This document shows, in pieces, positions 7,518-10,723 of a stretch of DNA of 10,723 bases (positions are counted from its first letter, which is position 1; each line of letters opens with the position of its first letter). The stretch is from G963677485 sp964519405. Lineage in GTDB: Bacteria; Armatimonadota; HRBIN16. The notes under the pieces were generated by a model, which was not told where the DNA came from, searched no databases, and was given only the letters and a program-made list of their open reading frames with translations. The position numbers and the translations under genes were made by a program. The DNA is taken from NCBI GenBank assembly GCA_964519405.1, contig CAZFLA010000120.1, forward strand, positions 1-10,723, in the 5' to 3' direction.

Positions 7518-7608
7518 CTAAACTGCCAAAGCGAGGCGCTGGCAACCTTCGGCGGCGGTAGCTCGGGTGGTGACAGTTACCGGTTGGTGCTGATGGGCGA
7601 ACACTGGT

Positions 7609-8055
7609 ATGACCAGTAAATCATGTCGAATCAATACAGAACAGCAGATCAGTGCTGAGATTAAAACACTAAAGGAACAAGACGGTAGTCATATGAAAAA
7701 ATTGATGGGGCTTGTCGACATCGTATTGGGCACATTACTGATATACGAAGGAACTCGTATATACCCGGTGTTGCGTCACTATCTGCCAGCGAACTGGCCA
7801 ACCAGTTTATCTAGCGATGTTATTCAAGCATTCGTAATAATCGCTGTTTATGTATGCGCTCGGTTGATCATGACTGGTGGCGTGTATTTAAACATCTTAC
7901 CGAAATGGGTCGGTAATCTGCATCCTGAAATCCCGGGTAAATTATACCTACACAGGTTCTTCGACACCAAACGCCTTGTAGATGTCTTTTTGCAGTTTAG
8001 TCAAAGGGAACAGTATTCGAGTGCCATTAATTTCCTGTATGCGCAGCTTACTTAG
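7609..8055 (+). pseudogene. Small membrane protein, N-terminal two-TM half, cut off by the insertion sequence
   Basis: The native part runs to about 7940 (some 111 residues). It has a polar, possibly helical N-terminus (EQQISAEIKTLKEQ), a first membrane segment near residues 33-48 (LMGLVDIVLGTLLIYEG), a periplasm-sized loop (LRHYLPANWPTSL) and a second segment at about 71-95. From 7941 the frame runs into the IS terminal repeat and the antisense of the transposase 3' end, so residues after about 111 are not native. The ATG at 7609 overlaps the DGLTADAMM frame; ATG 7693 (MKKLMG) is an alternative start just before the first TM, though neither has a well-spaced Shine-Dalgarno. The missing half is probably the two-TM fragment at 9701-10024. 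No family is recognised. Confidence 0.6.
7919..7952. repeat. Left arm of a long imperfect inverted repeat around the insertion block
   Basis: TGCATCCTGAAATCCCG (7919-7935), three to four unrelated bases, then AAATTATACCTACA. The same arrangement in reverse complement is found at 9689-9723: 16 of 17 outer bases match and the inner 14 match exactly. The outer part lies in what should be the host membrane-protein gene. Confidence 0.75.
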
Positions 8056-9572
8056 TGTCATTAGCAATTTCTTCATCGTCATGTGTTTATACAGCCCCTG
8101 ATCCAGCATCACCTTGTGGATGTGTGACAACAGAATCAGCGCAATAAAGCTGATGAACACTTTGTTCTGCATACTGTCATCCTGGTGGACCCTGAGCCTG
8201 CCGAGATCAAGGCTGTTCTTAAGACGATGAAAGCCCTTTTCCACAACATCCTTCTCACGATAAATGGATATCGCCTCTTTGACATCTGAGATGTCATTGC
8301 TAATCACCACCATCCAGCCCGCATGTTCGAGTTCCTTGCTGATGACATCTTCTCGTATGGTGATGGTGTGTCCAGATGGCTCCTTTTCCGACTTGCGTAT
8401 AATGAGGTATCTTTTATAGTTGTCATCTTCTATGACAGCGGACGGATTCGCTTCAGCCCGCTCTTTCAGTACGGTGACGTGTGCATACAGTTCCTCCCTT
8501 TGTTTCATGCCTTTCAGCGCATTATAGAAAACATGGGAATAGAGTTTATGCTGCTTGTTCCATGAACGCAGTTTGGCCACTGCCCGAATGGAGTCCCCGC
8601 CTGTTACGATAGTATTCTGCAGTCTATCAATGTCATGCCTCTCACTCTCGACTTGCTTCTTGGCGAAGTTGGAGGTGAATGGGACTGCGATGATAAAGCG
8701 CACTCTACCTGGATCATCCAACATGGAATTGATGTTGTATGTGCTAAAGAAACCTTTGTCCATGACAATCAGGGTCGGTTTGCCTTCGGAGATGGCATTC
8801 AACTTAGCAATGGTGGTTTTTAGCGTGCTGACGTCCTTGAGACTGCCACTGTAGACGGTTTGGTATATCGGCAGCCTTGACTTCTCACCCATCAACATAC
8901 AGATGTTTATCTGGGGAAGATGTTCCTTGTCCCTGTTATATCCCCATTCTACATCGTCTATCAGGTTGGAATAGGACGAAGTCGACGTAATGTCAAGAGC
9001 AAGGTATTCCTGCTCGCTTCGGAGTCGACACCATGACTGGTAGAATCTCACCCTCTCGTCAGGGGTAACTGCCATCAGCAGCTCGCTTATACGCTGAGAT
9101 GACATACTACCGACAGGCAGGCATTCTGTCCTGTTAATCCAGTCTTCACAGTAGAGGAACGGATCACCAGAGGATATCAGATAACATGCCAGCATGAATA
9201 TCTCTTGCCAGAATTTAGGCATTATGTATTGAAGGGTATCAAGAAGTCCTGTGCGGTCGGCAATCTTGTTGAGTAGATAAGATGCGCCATAATCCTTAAT
9301 GGTCGAGGCACGGATGTCCGCCATGGTAAACACTTTGTCTGTAGCCGATGTGTCGATAGGGGTTCCCATATCCGCCATGCGAGCAAGGTATTCCGGCTTG
9401 TATATCGGGTGTCCAGTGACTGGATCGACTTTTCCTATTGGTATCCGTCTATTTCGAGGTTTTCCTTCTTCGTTACGGTAGGAGACTGACTCGTAGAGAT
9501 ATATCTTATCTCCGACCTTTTGCTGCACTATGGAACTCATGTGACATTGACTCCCTGGCGTGTAGGTATAAT
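7941..9572 (-). mobile_element. IS1634-like insertion sequence
   Basis: An element of about 1.63 kb carrying one transposase gene and bounded by 13-bp terminal inverted repeats, ATTATACCTACAC at 7941-7953 and its complement at 9560-9572. The transposase stop codon (7948-7950) lies inside the left terminal repeat. No clear target-site duplication is visible: the left flank ends GGGTAA, while the right flank is AC followed by another copy of the terminal repeat. The missing duplication suggests a nested or rearranged insertion. It interrupts a membrane-protein gene. Confidence 0.75.
7948..9540 (-). CDS. DDE transposase, IS1634-like (IS4 group)
   Basis: This enzyme would catalyse cut-and-paste movement of the surrounding element. 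From the ATG at 9540 it is 530 residues, in the usual range for the IS1634 group. Counting from an upstream ATG at 9576, the likely catalytic residues are D195 (LALDITSTS), D273 (LIVMDKGFFS) and E446. The last lies in YREKDVVEKGFHRLK, matching the IS4 signature Y-(2)-R-(3)-E-(6)-K with lysine in place of arginine. Hydrophobic FISFIALILLSHI follows near residues 474-486. I prefer 9540 because the 12 extra residues are encoded by the terminal repeat, GGGAG lies 10 nt upstream, and SSIVQQKVGDKIYLYES resembles family N-termini. The frame is intact, so the element may be active. Confidence 0.85.
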   Translation of the reverse strand: MSSIVQQKVGDKIYLYESVSYRNEEGKPRNRRIPIGKVDPVTGHPIYKPEYLARMADMGTPIDTSATDKVFTMADIRASTIKDYGASYLLNKIADRTGLLDTLQYIMPKFWQEIFMLACYLISSGDPFLYCEDWINRTECLPVGSMSSQRISELLMAVTPDERVRFYQSWCRLRSEQEYLALDITSTSSYSNLIDDVEWGYNRDKEHLPQINICMLMGEKSRLPIYQTVYSGSLKDVSTLKTTIAKLNAISEGKPTLIVMDKGFFSTYNINSMLDDPGRVRFIIAVPFTSNFAKKQVESERHDIDRLQNTIVTGGDSIRAVAKLRSWNKQHKLYSHVFYNALKGMKQREELYAHVTVLKERAEANPSAVIEDDNYKRYLIIRKSEKEPSGHTITIREDVISKELEHAGWMVVISNDISDVKEAISIYREKDVVEKGFHRLKNSLDLGRLRVHQDDSMQNKVFISFIALILLSHIHKVMLDQGLYKHMTMKKLLMTLSKLRIQEINGTRILFPLTKLQKDIYKAFGVEEPV

Positions 9573-9596
9573 ACATTATACCTACACGCCAGGGAG
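9551..9596. repeat. Perfect 22-bp-arm palindrome at the IS/MITE junction
   Basis: Two head-to-head copies of the IS right terminus (arms 9551-9572 and 9575-9596) are separated by only AC, and all 22 base pairs match. The arms begin CTCCCTGGCG and contain the 13-bp terminal repeat. As DNA it could form a cruciform; in transposase mRNA started upstream it would form a hairpin over the ribosome binding site. Confidence 0.95.
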
Positions 9597-9700
9597 CAAC
9601 ACAACTGGATTAACGTTTTGTGTGTCAGGTACTGCGGGTATCCTCGATAAATCACAGGCGGTATTACGTTTTGCATGGTAGAATTGGCTGTAGGTATAAT
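9575..9700. mobile_element. 126-bp MITE-like element related to the adjacent IS
   Basis: A short non-coding stretch bounded by terminal inverted repeats. The left end reads ATTATACCTACACGCCA and the right end, in complement, ATTATACCTACAGCCA, differing by one base. The left 22 bp equal the right end of the neighbouring IS, so it could be moved by that transposase. The interior has no convincing coding frame. It may instead be a leftover end of a second IS copy. Confidence 0.6.
9671..9700 (+). promoter_or_regulatory. Possible outward promoter in the MITE right end
   Basis: TTGCAT (9671-9676), an 18-bp spacer and a perfect TATAAT (9695-9700) read out of the element toward the membrane-protein fragment. 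The -10 box is part of the terminal repeat, so every such end carries TATAAT pointing outward. The -35 is weak (3 of 6). Confidence 0.35.
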
Positions 9701-9723
9701 TTCGAGCGGGATTTCAGGCTGCA
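9689..9723. repeat. Right arm of the long imperfect inverted repeat around the insertion block
   Basis: TGTAGGTATAATTT (9689-9702), a short spacer, then CGGGATTTCAGGCTGCA (9707-9723). This mirrors 7919-7952. It places similar host-like sequence in opposite orientation on the two sides of the IS plus MITE. Confidence 0.75.
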
Positions 9724-10024
9724 TGTATTTCCTAGCGACGATGATATGATGTTCCTCAAACGCAGCCTGGGTGACTACAATTCTAAGTATCTACTATTCG
9801 GAGCGACCAGAATATCGTTTATTGCTGTGATGACATTCTTGTTTACAGCAATATCGGCTCTGATAATTCATGTCAACACGGCTATTCCCGAGGCAATGAA
9901 GAAGTTCTTAAATAACCAATGCACAATCGTTTGTGTGTTATCAACATATGTGATTGTGTTGGTCACCGCACGTGTGATCTGCAGAATCTTCTTGAAACTA
10001 AAATTCGATAGTAACTCGGTATGA
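9701..10024 (+). pseudogene. Small membrane protein, C-terminal two-TM half
   Basis: The frame is open from inside the MITE, but protein-like sequence starts just after it (FERDFRLHVFPSDDDMMFLK). Two membrane segments follow, about residues 23-43 and 60-80 counted from the ATG at 9746 (92 residues from there). The tail is short and basic (FLKLKFDSNSV). No good ribosome binding site precedes ATG 9746 or 9749, which supports a 5'-truncated gene over a complete small one. The layout (polar segment, TM, loop, TM, basic tail) matches the second half of the four-TM protein beginning at 10282, so it is probably the missing end of the gene begun at 7609. If expressed alone it would depend on the MITE promoter. 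No family is recognised. Confidence 0.5.
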
Positions 10025-10061
10025 TACTCCATTAACGCTTGTTGCGTGTGCGCGAAAAAGG

Positions 10062-10220
10062 TTGTATGATCTTACCATATGTGATAACGTGCCGCATGAT
10101 GGCTTGACGGCAGACGCAATGATGCGTGTGCCTGGCGGATTGATGAAGCATTATACAGAACAATACAGCAAAAACTATAGTATTGAATCTGGTAATAACC
10201 TTATCTGGCCACAGCTTTAG
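10062..10220 (+). CDS. DGLTADAMM module, copy B (short ORF or relic)
   Basis: One continuous frame reads LYDLTICDNVPHDGLTADAM onward through MRVPGGL and then a tail unlike copy A (MKHYTEQYSKNYSIES to WPQL). It ends at TAG 10218-10220. The frame is open from 10002, and TTG 10062 is an arbitrary start; no ribosome binding site with normal spacing is seen (AAAAAGG touches the TTG). Differences from copy A inside the DGLTADAMM part are two silent changes and one conservative M to V, which suggests this frame is or was translated. It lies 61 bp upstream of the membrane gene at 10282, the same order as copy A and the gene at 7609. Function is unknown; a degraded gene end is equally possible. Confidence 0.4.
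   Translation: MYDLTICDNVPHDGLTADAMMRVPGGLMKHYTEQYSKNYSIESGNNLIWPQL
10063..10139 (+). repeat. Dispersed 78-bp repeat, copy B (77 bp)
   Basis: This is the counterpart of 7440-7517. It lacks one G relative to copy A, which keeps the reading frame open across the repeat. Confidence 0.85.
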
Positions 10221-10235
10221 CCTACTTTAATGACA

Positions 10236-10259
10236 GTATGGAGTAACTACTCTCCATAC
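10236..10259 (+). repeat. 8-bp-stem hairpin upstream of the last membrane gene
   Basis: GTATGGAG and CTCCATAC pair perfectly around an 8-nt loop, ending 11 nt before the GGAG of the gene at 10282. No T-run follows, so an intrinsic terminator is unlikely; a leader hairpin or operator is possible. Confidence 0.45.
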
Positions 10260-10281
10260 GTCTCGTTATGGGAGAAAGTGT

Positions 10282-10723
10282 ATGTTGAAAGCGAATTGGC
10301 ATCTGCAGCTTACGCAAGTGTATTACCCGTTGTTTTTGAGTTTTGGTGCTATATATGGTGCTCCTTTAGGCAGATATGTTTTTAGTGTTATTTGCGTGAT
10401 GTATATACTTCAAATCCCATTTCGATGGTATCAAGCCAAAATAGCTTGTTCGATATTCTACAGTGAAACTCTGAAACATTTTATTAAAATGATCGATAAC
10501 TATAAAGAAATTGCTGGATATCATGAAAAAGAGCATAGCATATTGAAAAGCATGAAAATCCTGATATTCGGGGATTGTGTGTGTTTTTTTGTAAGTGTAA
10601 TGGTTGATGAGATGCCATATTGGACGATATTTATGTATATCGGATTTCTGTTCGTGTTGTTAGGATTTAAATTATCATTGAAATACGAATGGTTTGGTCA
10701 TTACAACACGCAGTATAGTGTTG
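10282..10723 (+). CDS. Predicted four-TM membrane protein, unrecognised family (3' end outside window)
   Basis: An open frame of at least 147 codons starts at ATG 10282, with GGAGAAAG beginning 11 nt upstream, and runs off the window without a stop. Hydrophobic segments lie near residues 12-29, 31-48, 92-108 and 113-130. A polar, mostly charged loop of about 40 residues (FYSETLKHFIKM to HEKEHSILKSM) separates the two pairs. The last visible part (LSLKYEWFGHYNTQYSV) is hydrophilic. The sequence is AT-rich compared with ileS. Downstream of the DGLTADAMM copy B, it occupies the same place as the interrupted gene at 7609 and shares its two-plus-two TM plan, though sequence similarity is weak by eye. 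An immunity-type or small accessory membrane protein is possible, but nothing in the sequence proves it. Confidence 0.7.
   Translation, partial: MLKANWHLQLTQVYYPLFLSFGAIYGAPLGRYVFSVICVMYILQIPFRWYQAKIACSIFYSETLKHFIKMIDNYKEIAGYHEKEHSILKSMKILIFGDCVCFFVSVMVDEMPYWTIFMYIGFLFVLLGFKLSLKYEWFGHYNTQYSV

Larger units (their letters stand above)
7295..7619 (+). pseudogene. DGLTADAMM module, copy A, apparently frameshifted
   Basis: An open frame from 7295 reads through an AYSLKDMYDFIICGNVPQ segment to a TGA at 7475-7477. The adjoining frame continues DGLTADAMMRMPGGLNCQSE and ends WYDQ at 7617-7619. Copy B at 10063 keeps both halves in one frame because it lacks one G present here near 7474, so copy A appears frameshifted by a single-base insertion. 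An ATG at 7443 would give a 58-residue ORF for the second half alone, but no good ribosome binding site precedes it. The frame overlaps the next ORF (ATG 7609) by 11 nt. No known domain is recognised; the end (YRLVLMGEHWYDQ) reads like real protein. A relic of a larger gene's C-terminus or a small-gene cassette are both possible. Confidence 0.5.

Noticed and set aside
7318..7545. 75-codon minus-strand ORF
   Set aside because: It is antisense to the DGLTADAMM copy A, whose plus-strand frame shows silent-type differences from copy B. The minus frame shows no such support.
9506..9724. 72-codon minus-strand ORF reading MQPEIPLEIIP
   Set aside because: It runs through the MITE, the palindrome and the transposase start. 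Its similarity to the PEIP of the membrane fragment comes from the inverted repeat, not from a separate gene.

Overview
The window comes from a bacterium. It has Shine-Dalgarno ribosome binding sites, a vegetative-type -35/-10 promoter, a CCA-encoding tRNA and the usual ileS-lspA pair. The C-terminus of the secreted RCC1-repeat protein (an Ig-like sandwich ending near a GSHFL motif, then two DGDG(H/Q)(I/V)NLFDYV calcium-loop units) resembles surface proteins I associate with Armatimonadota. That placement is an inference from one protein.

Layout. Positions 1-404 (minus) hold the 5' part of a MalK/UgpC/MsmX-type sugar-importer ATPase, with a clear promoter reading away from the next unit. Positions 579-4767 (plus) hold a three-gene unit behind an extended -10 promoter: an RmlD-type dTDP-4-dehydrorhamnose reductase, isoleucyl-tRNA synthetase (ileS) and signal peptidase II (lspA), the last two abutting. 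A tRNA-Pro(UGG) follows at 4823-4899, with a palindrome filling its promoter spacer. Positions 5064-7214 (minus) encode a secreted RCC1-repeat protein with about 13 units, an Ig-like domain, a DGDA minisatellite containing a 10-N assembly gap, and a dockerin/EF-hand-like tail.

From about 7295 to the end lies an accessory region with no recognisable housekeeping genes. A short unrecognised coding module with the signature DGLTADAMM occurs twice (7440-7517 and 10063-10139, about 91% identical at DNA level). Each copy lies just upstream of a small multi-TM membrane protein. The first membrane protein seems to have been split by an insertion: its N-terminal two-TM half is at 7609-7940 and a C-terminal two-TM half at about 9701-10024. 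Between them sit an IS1634-like insertion sequence (7941-9572) and a 126-bp MITE-like element (9575-9700) with the same terminal repeats. Their junction forms a perfect 22-bp-arm palindrome. The second membrane protein (10282 onward) is intact but runs off the window.

The best candidate for something undescribed is this repeated DGLTADAMM-plus-four-TM module. The arrangement resembles cassette arrays of small paired genes, such as orphan toxin/immunity modules, but no function can be assigned from the sequence.
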